DNA of 9,208 bases from an uncultured Desulfuromonadales bacterium (lineage in GTDB: Bacteria > Desulfobacterota > Desulfuromonadia > Desulfuromonadales > Geopsychrobacteraceae), in the NCBI GenBank assembly GCA_945788205.1, contig CALZLE010000403.1:1-9208 (forward strand), read 5' to 3'. The notes below the pieces were generated by a model. It did no database searches. It saw nothing but the letters and a program-made list of their open reading frames with translations, and was not told the origin of the DNA. Below, one piece after another: positions 1 to 7,788 of the stretch; positions within the stretch are counted from its first letter, which is position 1; the number at the start of each line of letters is the position of its first letter. The position numbers and the translations under genes are program-made.

Positions 1-91
1 CAGAATCACCAACCTTGATTTCCGGACCGAGTAGAGTTGCCGGATTTCCCTTGAAAAGAACTGCCGCATCACGTTCTTGATAATTACACAT
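1..91 (-). CDS. tpx: Thiol peroxidase (Tpx-like), N-terminal fragment, cut by window edge
   Basis: The 30 visible residues begin MCNYQERDAAVLFKGNP and continue to LGPEIKVGD, which is the N-terminal strand pattern of bacterial thiol peroxidases (an 'FKGNP' segment followed by a 'VGD' turn just before the peroxidatic domain). Members of this peroxiredoxin family reduce hydrogen and alkyl peroxides using thioredoxin; the catalytic cysteines would lie beyond the left edge, so they cannot be checked. The ATG is preceded by AGGAGG with a 5-base spacer (97-102), so the start is well supported. The gene reads out of the window and appears to have its own promoter. The family call rests on the short N-terminus only; another AhpC/Tpx-type peroxiredoxin is possible. 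Confidence 0.72.
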   Translation of the reverse strand, partial: MCNYQERDAAVLFKGNPATLLGPEIKVGDS

Positions 92-142
92 GATTTCCTC
101 CTGTTAGTTTGACGAATTCAAATGCTGACCAAATCAGTCACA

Positions 143-170
143 ATCCTACACACCCATTCTGATTTGTCAA
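143..170 (-). promoter_or_regulatory. Sigma-70 type promoter of the tpx-like gene
   Basis: On the minus strand a perfect TTGACA -35 box (165-170) is followed after 16 bases by TAGGAT (143-148), which matches four of six positions of the -10 consensus. Transcription would start near position 136, giving a leader of about 45 bases before the ATG at 91. The promoter lies between the stop of the TAXI gene (204) and the tpx-like start, so tpx can be transcribed independently of the gene upstream. Confidence 0.6.
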
Positions 171-203
171 TGTTAAATACACGTCCTCTCCTTCTGCTGA
201 AAA

Positions 204-1166
204 TCACAGCAGGCCGACCTCTTTGTAGTACCTGATAGCGCCGGGATGGAGTGGGGCCGAAAGTCCATCAACAATCATCGCAGCTTTTTCCAGGCTGGAA
301 AAGGCGGGATGCTGCTTCTTAAACTTGAAAAAATTTTCAAAAACGACCTTTACGAGCTGATAGACAACATCCTCGTCAACCTCCGCTGAAGTCACAACGG
401 TCGCGTTCACACCAAAAGTGTCGATATCGATATCCGTCCCACGGTACATTCCACCAGGGATCGTCGCTGACACATAATACGGGTTAGCTGCTATCAGTTC
501 AGCAATTTCTGGACAAACGACGGAGGCCAAGACCGAATCACAAGAAGACGTGGCCTCCTCAATTGAACTACTCGGATGGCCAACGGTAAAGACCATCGCA
601 TCAAACTGATTTTCACATAAAGCTTTCGACTGGCCGGTAGATTCCAGTTCGGAAACCGAACTAAAATCCTTTTTCTGCCACCCCAATGCTGCCATAACAA
701 CATCCATGGTCGCCCGCTGCCCGGAACCGGGGTTGCCAATGTTGACGCGCTGACCATGCAGATCTTTAAATTTCTTGATCCCGGAATCAGCACGAGCAAC
801 CACAGTAAAGGGCTCTGAGTGAAGAGAGAAAATCGAGCGCAGCCTTTTATTGGGACCTTCAGCAGAGAACTGATTGCTGCCATGATAGGCATGATATTGC
901 GCATCGGACTGCACGATTCCCAGCTCCAAACGACCAGCCGCCAGAGCTTTTAGATTAGACACTGAACCGCTGGTACTCTCAGCGACACAACGGACACCAT
1001 GATTATTTCTGGTCCGATTGAGCAATCGACAAATCGCAGCACCAGCAGGATAATAAACCCCTGTCACCCCACCCGTTCCAATAGAAACAAAAGACTTCTC
1101 AGCGGCCACGGATATGCTGGGCACGGCAAATAACAGAACTAAAATAATAATCAAAAATCGCTGCAT
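204..1166 (-). CDS. TAXI family TRAP transporter periplasmic solute-binding protein
   Basis: The protein has 320 residues, the usual size for the family. It starts with a signal peptide: MQR, a hydrophobic stretch LIIILVLLFAVP, and a likely cleavage after VAA at about residue 22. The mature part opens with the TAXI signature IGTGGVTGVYYPAG (29-42), followed by the ligand-pocket segments STSGSVSNLKAL (from 65) and GIVQSDAQYHAY (from 83), and later GSGQRATMDVVMAALGW. TAXI proteins capture small organic acids or amino acids such as glutamate in the periplasm and pass them to a fused DctQM-type permease. No permease gene is visible here, so this copy is either an orphan component or serves a permease encoded elsewhere. 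The open frame could be extended to a TTG at 1277, but the ATG at 1166 has AGGAG six bases upstream and begins a proper signal peptide. The substrate cannot be deduced. Confidence 0.9.
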   Translation of the reverse strand: MQRFLIIILVLLFAVPSISVAAEKSFVSIGTGGVTGVYYPAGAAICRLLNRTRNNHGVRCVAESTSGSVSNLKALAAGRLELGIVQSDAQYHAYHGSNQFSAEGPNKRLRSIFSLHSEPFTVVARADSGIKKFKDLHGQRVNIGNPGSGQRATMDVVMAALGWQKKDFSSVSELESTGQSKALCENQFDAMVFTVGHPSSSIEEATSSCDSVLASVVCPEIAELIAANPYYVSATIPGGMYRGTDIDIDTFGVNATVVTSAEVDEDVVYQLVKVVFENFFKFKKQHPAFSSLEKAAMIVDGLSAPLHPGAIRYYKEVGLL

Positions 1167-1172
1167 CAAATG

Positions 1173-1177
1173 CTCCT
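1173..1177 (-). promoter_or_regulatory. Ribosome binding site fixing the TAXI gene start
   Basis: AGGAG on the minus strand lies six bases before the ATG at 1166. The longer reading frame begins with a TTG at 1277 that has no purine-rich site at the right distance and would put 37 extra residues before the signal peptide. This site therefore decides for the shorter protein. Confidence 0.75.
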
Positions 1178-1203
1178 TTGAGCTCACCTGAAAAAAACAA
1201 AAG

Positions 1204-1310
1204 CTCTGTAAGCTTACCGAACAGAATGCGATTAGTAAATCGAGAGGCGCGAAGAAACTGCTCTCCAAGCTTTTCAAATCTACCGAAAGGGGGTACCCTG
1301 CGAACAGCAG
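1204..1310. other. Divergent intergenic region with several inverted repeats
   Basis: This lies within the 177-base gap between the TAXI gene and the secretion ATPase (1167-1343). Visible pairs are TCTGT/ACAGA (1205-1209 with 1220-1224), the palindrome GTAAGCTTAC inside it, CGATT/AATCG around an AGTA loop (1229-1242), GAGAG/CTCTC (1242-1246 with 1261-1265), CTGCT/AGCAG (1258-1262 with 1306-1310), and TACC/GGTA next to GGGTACCC (about 1281-1298). Some overlap and would be mutually exclusive as RNA. On the minus strand the TCTGT/ACAGA pair is followed by a T-rich run, resembling a weak attenuator ahead of the TAXI gene. I cannot assign a convincing promoter on either strand, and I see no match to a known riboswitch core. 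The stems are short, so chance is a real possibility. Confidence 0.35.
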
Positions 1311-1343
1311 AAATCAACCGCCTTTCACCATTCAGGAGTAAAC

Positions 1344-3146
1344 ATGCTGGCCGAAAAAAAACTGACCTTTGATTCCGTGGCCCAACTCCTCAAACGGCGG
1401 AAACTTCTGAGCGACGAGCAGCTGACCATGATCCAGGAAAAGGGGCAGCAGCAGCATAAACGCTTGCAACAGCAGTTAAGTGGCGGACAAGCAAATAGCC
1501 GAACTCAACGCAGCGACTCAATCTCCCCGGCCGAAATTATCAGCTCCTTTAACCTGGAAATTCCCGGCAGCAAAAAACTTCTCAGCGAAGATATGATCAC
1601 CGAAACTCTGGCCCGGGCAGCAGGCCTGACTTATCTTAAAATTGATCCCCTCAAGCTCGATCTCGAAATTGTCACCAACCATATTTCCCGCGCATTTGCC
1701 TTAAAAAACATGATGATTCCGGTCGACATGGTCAACGGGACACTCGTCATTGCCGTTTCCGACCCGACCGACACCCACGGCATCGAAGAGTTGCAGCGCA
1801 CGCGACGGATAAAAGTCGAACGCGCCCTCGCTTCTCGCACCGACATTTTAAAGGTTCTCCGAGAGTTTTTCGGTTTCCGTGCTTCGGTTATCGCCGCCGA
1901 ATCAGAAGCAAAGCAGAACACCGACATTTCTAACCTGGAGCAACATTTCCAGATGCGAACCTCCCAGCAGGATGAAGACGGCACAGATCAGCACATCATC
2001 GCCGCCGTCGATTTTCTGTTGCAGTACGCCTTCGATCAGCGGGCCAGTGATATCCATATCGAACCGAAACGGGACAAATCCATGATCCGGTTGCGGGTCG
2101 ATGGCGTCCTCCATAACATTCACAACATTCCGAAAAATCTGCACCCATCAATCGTCTCGCGGATTAAATTACTGGCACGCCTCGATCTGGCAGAAAAACG
2201 CCGGCCACAGGATGGCCGCATCAAGACCGAGCACAAAAATAAAGAAATCGAGCTCCGGGTTTCAACTCTCCCGGTTGCCTTTGGCGAAAAGATTGTCGTG
2301 CGAATTTTCGATCCGGATGTCCTGATGCAGGACCTTGAGAAGATCGGCTTCGAGCCGCGGGAATATCAGCTTTACAATTCATTTATCCGCCAACCGAATG
2401 GCATTATTCTGGTGACAGGTCCAACCGGCAGCGGCAAAACGACCACTCTTTACTCTTCGCTGCGCGCACTGGCTTCGCCTGAAATCAACATTGTTACCGT
2501 TGAAGATCCGATCGAAATGGTGCTGGAAGAATTCAATCAGGTCGGTGTTCAGTCGGCAATCGACGTCACCTTCGCAACCATTCTGCGCAACATTCTGCGT
2601 CAGGACCCCGACATCATCATGATTGGAGAGATCCGTGACAAAGAAACTGCCGACAACGCAGTTCAAGCAGCCCTGACCGGCCACTTGGTTTTATCCACCC
2701 TGCACACCAACGATGCGCCTTCTTCGATTACCCGGCTGCTCGAATTGGGGATTCCCTATTTTCTGCTCGCTTCAACCTTAATCGGAATCAATGCTCAACG
2801 TCTGGTCCGGACCATCTGTCGCGAGTGTAAACGGGAGCGGATCCTAACCGCTGCAGAACGAAGCTACCTGAATCTGGATGGCGACGATATCAAGGTCTGG
2901 GAAGGTGCGGGTTGCGATGAGTGCCGTGGCACAGGCTTCAAAGGACGCAGCGGTATTTTTGAAGTGCTCGACATCAACAGTCGGATCAAAGCATCCTTAA
3001 GTGCAGATACCGACCTGATAAAACTCACCGCTTTGGCCCGAGAGGATGGCATGAGCACTCTGCGCGAATCGGCCATCCGTAAAATGTTAAACGGGGAAAC
3101 CACGTTCGAGGAGGTCATCGCTGTAACCGGAAAAACGACTAAATAA
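1344..3146 (+). CDS. GspE/PilB/MshE-type secretion or type IV pilus assembly ATPase
   Basis: This 600-residue cytoplasmic hexameric ATPase would power pseudopilus or pilus assembly by hydrolysing ATP beneath an inner-membrane platform protein. The N-terminal 45 residues contain a helical QLLKRRKLLSDEQL stretch like half of an MshEN repeat but without the RLG opening. A GspE N-terminal domain follows (about 50-180). The ATPase core shows the DIHIEP Asp box (236-241), Walker A GPTGSGKT (359-366), Walker B DPDIIMIGEIRD (421-432, catalytic Glu429) and the His box (His447, His454). Two CxxC pairs (Cys492/495, Cys524/527) form the zinc-binding C-terminal element typical of GspE and PilB. All catalytic motifs are intact. 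AGGAG lies 5 bases before the ATG. No gspD, gspF, pilT, pilC or pilin gene is adjacent, so whether it serves type II secretion or pili cannot be decided here. Confidence 0.9.
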   Translation: MLAEKKLTFDSVAQLLKRRKLLSDEQLTMIQEKGQQQHKRLQQQLSGGQANSRTQRSDSISPAEIISSFNLEIPGSKKLLSEDMITETLARAAGLTYLKIDPLKLDLEIVTNHISRAFALKNMMIPVDMVNGTLVIAVSDPTDTHGIEELQRTRRIKVERALASRTDILKVLREFFGFRASVIAAESEAKQNTDISNLEQHFQMRTSQQDEDGTDQHIIAAVDFLLQYAFDQRASDIHIEPKRDKSMIRLRVDGVLHNIHNIPKNLHPSIVSRIKLLARLDLAEKRRPQDGRIKTEHKNKEIELRVSTLPVAFGEKIVVRIFDPDVLMQDLEKIGFEPREYQLYNSFIRQPNGIILVTGPTGSGKTTTLYSSLRALASPEINIVTVEDPIEMVLEEFNQVGVQSAIDVTFATILRNILRQDPDIIMIGEIRDKETADNAVQAALTGHLVLSTLHTNDAPSSITRLLELGIPYFLLASTLIGINAQRLVRTICRECKRERILTAAERSYLNLDGDDIKVWEGAGCDECRGTGFKGRSGIFEVLDINSRIKASLSADTDLIKLTALAREDGMSTLRESAIRKMLNGETTFEEVIAVTGKTTK

Positions 3147-3154
3147 CCAGCTAT

Positions 3155-3171
3155 AAAAGAACTTGAAGTTC
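3155..3171 (-). terminator. Possible weak terminator of asnS in the convergent gap
   Basis: On the minus strand GAACTTCAAGTTC (3159-3171) can form a four-pair hairpin with a five-base loop and is followed at once by TTTT (3155-3158). It sits 24 bases beyond the asnS stop in the 48-base gap facing the ATPase gene. The stem is short and AT-rich, so it would be a poor intrinsic terminator. I see no T-rich terminator for the plus-strand ATPase gene. Confidence 0.3.
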
Positions 3172-3194
3172 AACTTAATCCAGTGTTCACGTTT

Positions 3195-4583
3195 TTAGAA
3201 ATGTGCATTTCCCGGTGTTCGTGGAAAAGGAATGACATCGCGGATATTCTCCATCCCGGTGACGTACATCAACAAGCGCTCAAAACCGAGCCCAAAACCG
3301 GCATGCGGACAACTTCCCCAGCGACGGATATCGAGATACCAGTCGAGGTGTTTCTGCGGCACCCCGCATTCATCCATCCGCGCATGAAGAACATCGAACC
3401 GTTCTTCCCGTTGGCTGCCGCCGATAATTTCACCAACCCGCGGCACCAACAGATCCATCGCCGCCACTGTTTTCTGATCATCGTTTAAACGCATGTAAAA
3501 CGCTTTGATCTGCTTCGGATAGTCAGTCACAAAAACCGGTCCGTTAAACACCTGTTCGGTCAAATAGCGTTCGTGCTCCGATTGCAGATCGCACCCCCAC
3601 TCAACTTGAAACTCGAATTTTTGCTTTGCCTTCTGCAGAAGCTCAACAGCTTCGGTGTAAGTGATGGTTTTAAACTCCGCCTTGGCTAAGGCTTCGAGCT
3701 TATCAAGCAGCCCCTTTTCGATCCGTTGATTAAAAAAGGCGAGATCTTCCTGACAATGTTCCAGGGCATAACTGACCATGTAGCGAAGAAAGTCCTCACC
3801 CAGTCGGCAATCTGCAGCCAGATCGGCAAAAGCAATCTCCGGCTCGATCATCCAGAACTCAGCAGCGTGACGACTGGTATTAGAGTTTTCCGCCCGAAAG
3901 GTCGGGCCGAAGGTATAGACATCGGAAAACGCAGTGGCAAAAAGCTCCGCCTGTAACTGCCCACTGACTGTCAACCCGGTCCGCTCGCCGAAAAAATCCT
4001 GCGACCAGTCGACGTCACCATTCTGCTGTGGTGGCTTCGCGGCATCGAGAGTTGAAACGCGAAACATCTCTCCCGCCCCCTCGCAATCATTGGCTGTGAC
4101 AATCGGTGTTTGCACGTAGAGAAAGCCGCGCTCTTGAAAAAACTTATGCACGGCGAAAGAAAGAGCGCTACGCATACGGAATACCGCACCAAAAGTATTG
4201 GAGCGCGGCCGCAGATGAGCAATTGTGCGCAAAAATTCGAGGGTATGGCGCTTCTTTTGTAATGGGTAACTGTCATCGGCTGCACCAATGACCTCCGCCT
4301 CAAACACCTGCAGTTCCCATTTCTGCCCGGCAGCAGGAGATTCTGATAAAGTCCCGACAACACTGATACAAGCCCCCGTCCCGACCCGGCTGATCTGATC
4401 GTAATTTGCCAGGTCCGGTGCCAGAACCAGCTGGAGACTGTCAAAACTGCTGCCATCGTTCAGTGCGATAAAGCTGACCCCTTTGCCGCGCCGCACTGAG
4501 CGCACCCAACCTTTTACACAAATTTCAGCACTTTGGTTTGCCTTCAATGCCTGCTTGATTGCTGTCCGCGCCATAGTTTTCAT
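3195..4583 (-). CDS. asnS: Asparaginyl-tRNA synthetase
   Basis: This class IIb aminoacyl-tRNA synthetase joins asparagine to tRNA-Asn in the cytoplasm, using ATP. The 462 residues match the usual bacterial AsnRS length. An N-terminal OB-fold anticodon-binding domain (about 20-100, with VKGWVRSVRRGKGVSFIALND) is followed by the catalytic core: the motif 1 region (about 153-173, ending in CEGAGEMF), motif 2 FRAENSNTSRH (229-239) and motif 3 GFGLGFERLL (429-438). The ending VIPFPRTPGNAHF is characteristic of AsnRS rather than AspRS or LysRS. The ATG at 4583 has GGGAG four bases upstream; a second in-frame ATG at 4574 is less well spaced. It begins 11 bases after the hemerythrin stop, so it is probably co-transcribed with the hemerythrin and histidine kinase. 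No motif is missing. Confidence 0.97.
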   Translation of the reverse strand: MKTMARTAIKQALKANQSAEICVKGWVRSVRRGKGVSFIALNDGSSFDSLQLVLAPDLANYDQISRVGTGACISVVGTLSESPAAGQKWELQVFEAEVIGAADDSYPLQKKRHTLEFLRTIAHLRPRSNTFGAVFRMRSALSFAVHKFFQERGFLYVQTPIVTANDCEGAGEMFRVSTLDAAKPPQQNGDVDWSQDFFGERTGLTVSGQLQAELFATAFSDVYTFGPTFRAENSNTSRHAAEFWMIEPEIAFADLAADCRLGEDFLRYMVSYALEHCQEDLAFFNQRIEKGLLDKLEALAKAEFKTITYTEAVELLQKAKQKFEFQVEWGCDLQSEHERYLTEQVFNGPVFVTDYPKQIKAFYMRLNDDQKTVAAMDLLVPRVGEIIGGSQREERFDVLHARMDECGVPQKHLDWYLDIRRWGSCPHAGFGLGFERLLMYVTGMENIRDVIPFPRTPGNAHF

Positions 4584-4594
4584 AATGCTCCCGT

Positions 4595-5011
4595 TCAGGA
4601 AATAAAACGGCCCGCTCGTGAATCAAGAAACGGCCCATACTTTTTATCAACATTGACAATATGCTCAAGCAACCATTGGCGCAAAAACTTTAAAAACTCC
4701 CGGGCCAAACCTTCGGGATTTTCACTGAAGCGGACCTTCATTGCGGCCACTTCATCACGCAACGCCTGATGCAGCGCCAGGTGCTCAGTCAGTTCCGGGT
4801 AGCCATGCTCCGCCAGCAATTGTTCTTCATGCTTGAAATGGTTTTCTGTGTAATCTTCAAGCATCGCGAGAATATCGCTCAGCACTTCTTCGCCCCGTTT
4901 ATCACGAACCGCGACAAAAAGATTGTCAATTTGCTTCACCAGCTCCTGGTGTTCTTTATCGAGAGCAACAATCCCGGTTTCGTAAACAGCCTTCCAAGCA
5001 ATAGTCGCCAT
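4595..5011 (-). CDS. Bacteriohemerythrin (single-domain hemerythrin-like protein)
   Basis: The 138-residue protein is a single four-helix hemerythrin domain that binds O2 reversibly at a non-haem di-iron centre. All seven expected iron ligands are present in the right spacing: His21, the HxxxE pair His58/Glu62, the HxxxH pair His77/His81, and the HxxxxD pair His117/Asp122. The N-terminal 'W...Y..GI..LD.EH' pattern is the usual start of the bacterial family. There is no signal peptide or membrane segment, so it should be cytoplasmic. In microaerophiles and anaerobes such proteins are linked to oxygen delivery, storage, sensing or detoxification. AGGAG sits five bases before the ATG. It lies 20 bases after the kinase stop and 11 bases before asnS, which suggests one transcript. 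The exact role, such as oxygen sink, partner of the kinase or iron store, cannot be told from sequence. Confidence 0.93.
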   Translation of the reverse strand: MATIAWKAVYETGIVALDKEHQELVKQIDNLFVAVRDKRGEEVLSDILAMLEDYTENHFKHEEQLLAEHGYPELTEHLALHQALRDEVAAMKVRFSENPEGLAREFLKFLRQWLLEHIVNVDKKYGPFLDSRAGRFIS

Positions 5012-5031
5012 TCCTTCTCCTTTGTTACTTG

Positions 5032-7707
5032 TTAGCGCTCAAGCGGCAATAAGACGGTGAAACAGGTTCCTTCACCCTGTTTTGATGATACAGTCAAGCT
5101 CCCTTTGTGATTTTCTGTAATCAGAAAATAGGAAACTGACAGCCCCAATCCCGTGCCATGACCGACAGTTTTGGTGGTGTAAAACGGCTCAAAAATCCGC
5201 CGCCGGGTCATCTCGTCCATCCCCTCACCATTGTCCTCGACCTGCAGACAAACCTGCTTTTCCTGTGAGAAGATCCGCACCCGGATCTCTTGATTCTCAG
5301 ATTTATTTCCGAGGGCTTGTGCCGAATTTTTTAGCAAATTCAGGATCACCTGCTGAATCTGGCTTGATTCGCAGGGGACAGCTGGAACATCGTGATAATC
5401 GCGCACGACTTTAATCGTTCTAAAATCGAAATGATGCTTCATATCGTAATCACTGGCGGCCAACTCGATTGTCTTTTCTGCCAACACCGCCAACGAACAG
5501 GGCACGAAACTGGAAGAGCTTTTCCGACTGGAATTGAGCATATTTTCGATAATTCGTGCCGCGCGTTGACCAGAATCGGTGATCGATTTGATCATCTGGT
5601 CAAAGCCGCGCAGCTGTGCATATTCGGCGACCTGCTCAATACTGACACCAAGCTGCTCTGCAACCTCTCGGTTCTTCTTCAGTGACGGTGATAATCGCTG
5701 ATCCATGACTTGTACGTTTTGCAGCACCGATGCGAGCGGGTTGTTAATTTCATGGGCTATGCCAGCGGCCAGACTGCCGACCGATAGCATTTTTTCCGAC
5801 TGCACCATCACATCTTCAATCTGCGCCTTGTCAGTCACATCTTCCATATGGATAACGGCCCCTGCTACAGCCGGTGTACTCAACGGATAGATCAGCAGAT
5901 CGAAAACGTGCCCAGCAGCGGCATTAATTCCTGCAATTTTTTGTAACCGGACCACCTGCTGCTCTGTCAAAGTCCTGCGGACAGGGTCCAGACAATGCGC
6001 CGCATCGATCAAAGAGAAAACCTCGCCCAGCGGCTGGCCAACAGCCTTTTCGGCAGGCACTCCGCTGAAATCCTCCACCTGTTGATTCCAGAGTGAAACG
6101 CTCAACTCTTGGTCGACCCCGATGAGGATTGAGGGCATGGTATCAACGATGTCATGCAGATACTCTTTTAACTGGAGGAGTTCTTCTTCGGCCTCCCGGC
6201 GATGAGAAATATCTTCAATTGTTCCTTCAATCAGCCGCACCTTGCCACCTTTGTCAATCACCAAGTGAGCAGTGATCGAAGCCCAGAAAGCTTCACCGTT
6301 CATGCGGCGCAATTGAACATCATAGCTGCTGAGAGACTTTTCCTGCAGCAACCGTTCAATCATCCGTTTCCGGTCTTGAGGGTTCGCATAGACCTTTTCA
6401 CCCAGATCTTGAATGACCGAAACATCAGCATCGACCTCGGCCCCAAACATAACGGCCAGGGCCGGGTTGATGTTCAGCAGAACACCTTCAAGCGTCGATT
6501 GAAAAATTCCAAAGGCCGCACTGTCAAAAATATTTCGATAACGTCGTTCCGATTCCTGTAGCACGCCCCAGCTTTCAGCCAGATGACCAAGCATGTCATT
6601 AAAGCCGGTCTCAATCTGCGCCCATTCATCACTCCGGCCGAGGGACATCGGTGAGTTATAGTCTCCCTGCTTAAACCGATTCAAATGCTTACGAACTCTT
6701 TCAATCGGTTTTTTCACATGCTGATTGAACAGATTCAGTTGGATTAAACCAAGCAGTAACACCAAAACTGTCATCAATACCAGGACAGTCTCACCAGTGG
6801 TATGAATCGTCTGATCAACCTGTATTTCAGCCTGTTCCGCAGACTCCTCGTGTTGCCAATCGAGCGCCTCCATCATCTCAAGAACATCCTCAACAAACTG
6901 ATTTAACTCGGCATTCTTCTTACCGAGGTGAATCATTTCCTGCTGAAAACGGGCCATAAGATGTTGATAATAATTCAGCTGATCCGTTAGATGTTGCCCA
7001 AACTTATCGATTGGCGGGCCCGAAGCAGACAAGGCTTTGAGCTTCAGCATCAAACTGGAAACCGCCTCAGCATTGGGTGGCGAATCAAAAAAAGCTGCCG
7101 CAAAAAACTTCTCCGGCTTTTCGAGCGTGTTCATCTGGACAATTTCCAACAGGGCAATTCGATAACTGGAAATCAAAAAGGTCAACCGCTCATAATAATC
7201 AAGTTTTTCACCACGCAACGCCGCTTCAATCATCTGCTCAGCGACCAGCTCTTCAAGCATGATGAAAGTCTCGTCCAGCCCATCCTCTTCCCAGCGTAAT
7301 AGGGCAAGTAGTTCATTCACCTTGTTACACTGCTCTAAATATTCATCTAACTTCTCTTTCAGAGGGGTAATTGTTGAGGACAACTCGGAACCCTGATGGT
7401 CGATCTCATAGTGCCGAACCATCTTCTGAAGCTGGAAACCTTCTGGCACCAAATAATCATCATTTCCGTAAAAGGTCGCTTCCAACAATTTCAACCGGGC
7501 AATGAACTGCCCCATTTCACGAGCCAGTTGTGAGCCGGAAATCGTCTCTTCAAGGTGGACCCCAACAACCTGTCGAACATCGGAGCGGACCTGGATGAAA
7601 GAAGTGAGCAGTATCAGGAAGATAACAATAAAAGAGATGACCGATAAAACAACCGCCAGCTTGAATCTGGCGAGAAGAGATAATTTCAGTATATTTCGAA
7701 GACTCAT
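5032..7707 (-). CDS. Membrane sensor histidine kinase with HAMP and two PAS domains
   Basis: This 891-residue inner-membrane sensor would autophosphorylate on histidine and pass the phosphate to a response regulator. In order: transmembrane helix 1 (about 14-38); a roughly 265-residue, probably helical periplasmic domain of unrecognised family; transmembrane helix 2 (about 306-328); HAMP linker (about 329-383); PAS 1 with a PAC-like end (about 384-507, 'GTIEDISHRREAEEEL'); PAS 2 (about 512-632); HisKA with H-box IAHEINNPL (His652); and HATPase with the N-box (Asn790 and Asn794), G1 DNGEGMD (825-831), EPFYTTK and G2 GHGTGLGL (849-856). The kinase core looks active. There is no receiver domain at the C-terminus and no response regulator gene nearby, so the partner must be elsewhere. 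The ribosome binding site is poor (AGGAT about 16 bases upstream), but no better start exists in frame. The PAS ligands are unknown. Confidence 0.93.
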   Translation of the reverse strand: MSLRNILKLSLLARFKLAVVLSVISFIVIFLILLTSFIQVRSDVRQVVGVHLEETISGSQLAREMGQFIARLKLLEATFYGNDDYLVPEGFQLQKMVRHYEIDHQGSELSSTITPLKEKLDEYLEQCNKVNELLALLRWEEDGLDETFIMLEELVAEQMIEAALRGEKLDYYERLTFLISSYRIALLEIVQMNTLEKPEKFFAAAFFDSPPNAEAVSSLMLKLKALSASGPPIDKFGQHLTDQLNYYQHLMARFQQEMIHLGKKNAELNQFVEDVLEMMEALDWQHEESAEQAEIQVDQTIHTTGETVLVLMTVLVLLLGLIQLNLFNQHVKKPIERVRKHLNRFKQGDYNSPMSLGRSDEWAQIETGFNDMLGHLAESWGVLQESERRYRNIFDSAAFGIFQSTLEGVLLNINPALAVMFGAEVDADVSVIQDLGEKVYANPQDRKRMIERLLQEKSLSSYDVQLRRMNGEAFWASITAHLVIDKGGKVRLIEGTIEDISHRREAEEELLQLKEYLHDIVDTMPSILIGVDQELSVSLWNQQVEDFSGVPAEKAVGQPLGEVFSLIDAAHCLDPVRRTLTEQQVVRLQKIAGINAAAGHVFDLLIYPLSTPAVAGAVIHMEDVTDKAQIEDVMVQSEKMLSVGSLAAGIAHEINNPLASVLQNVQVMDQRLSPSLKKNREVAEQLGVSIEQVAEYAQLRGFDQMIKSITDSGQRAARIIENMLNSSRKSSSSFVPCSLAVLAEKTIELAASDYDMKHHFDFRTIKVVRDYHDVPAVPCESSQIQQVILNLLKNSAQALGNKSENQEIRVRIFSQEKQVCLQVEDNGEGMDEMTRRRIFEPFYTTKTVGHGTGLGLSVSYFLITENHKGSLTVSSKQGEGTCFTVLLPLER

Positions 7708-7788
7708 CGGTTGTTTTTTCCGATCCTGAATGAGCAGAAAAGGCCTCTCACCGCGAAGCCAGTGAGTGAACGATTTTTCAAGACTTCA

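Noticed and set aside
194..212. CTGCTG/CAGCAG hairpin as terminator of the TAXI gene
   Set aside because: The stop codon lies in its loop and no T tract follows on the minus strand, so it does not fit an intrinsic terminator.
1167..1277. N-terminal extension of the TAXI protein from a TTG start
   Set aside because: It has no ribosome binding site and would place 37 residues ahead of a clear signal peptide; the ATG at 1166 has a good site.
1229..1310. c-di-GMP (GEMM) riboswitch ahead of the ATPase
   Set aside because: The hallmark conserved segments of the aptamer are absent; only generic short stems and a GAAA are present.
3971..4456. Minus-strand open frame of 161 codons
   Set aside because: It overlaps asnS in another frame, and the asnS frame carries all the expected synthetase motifs.
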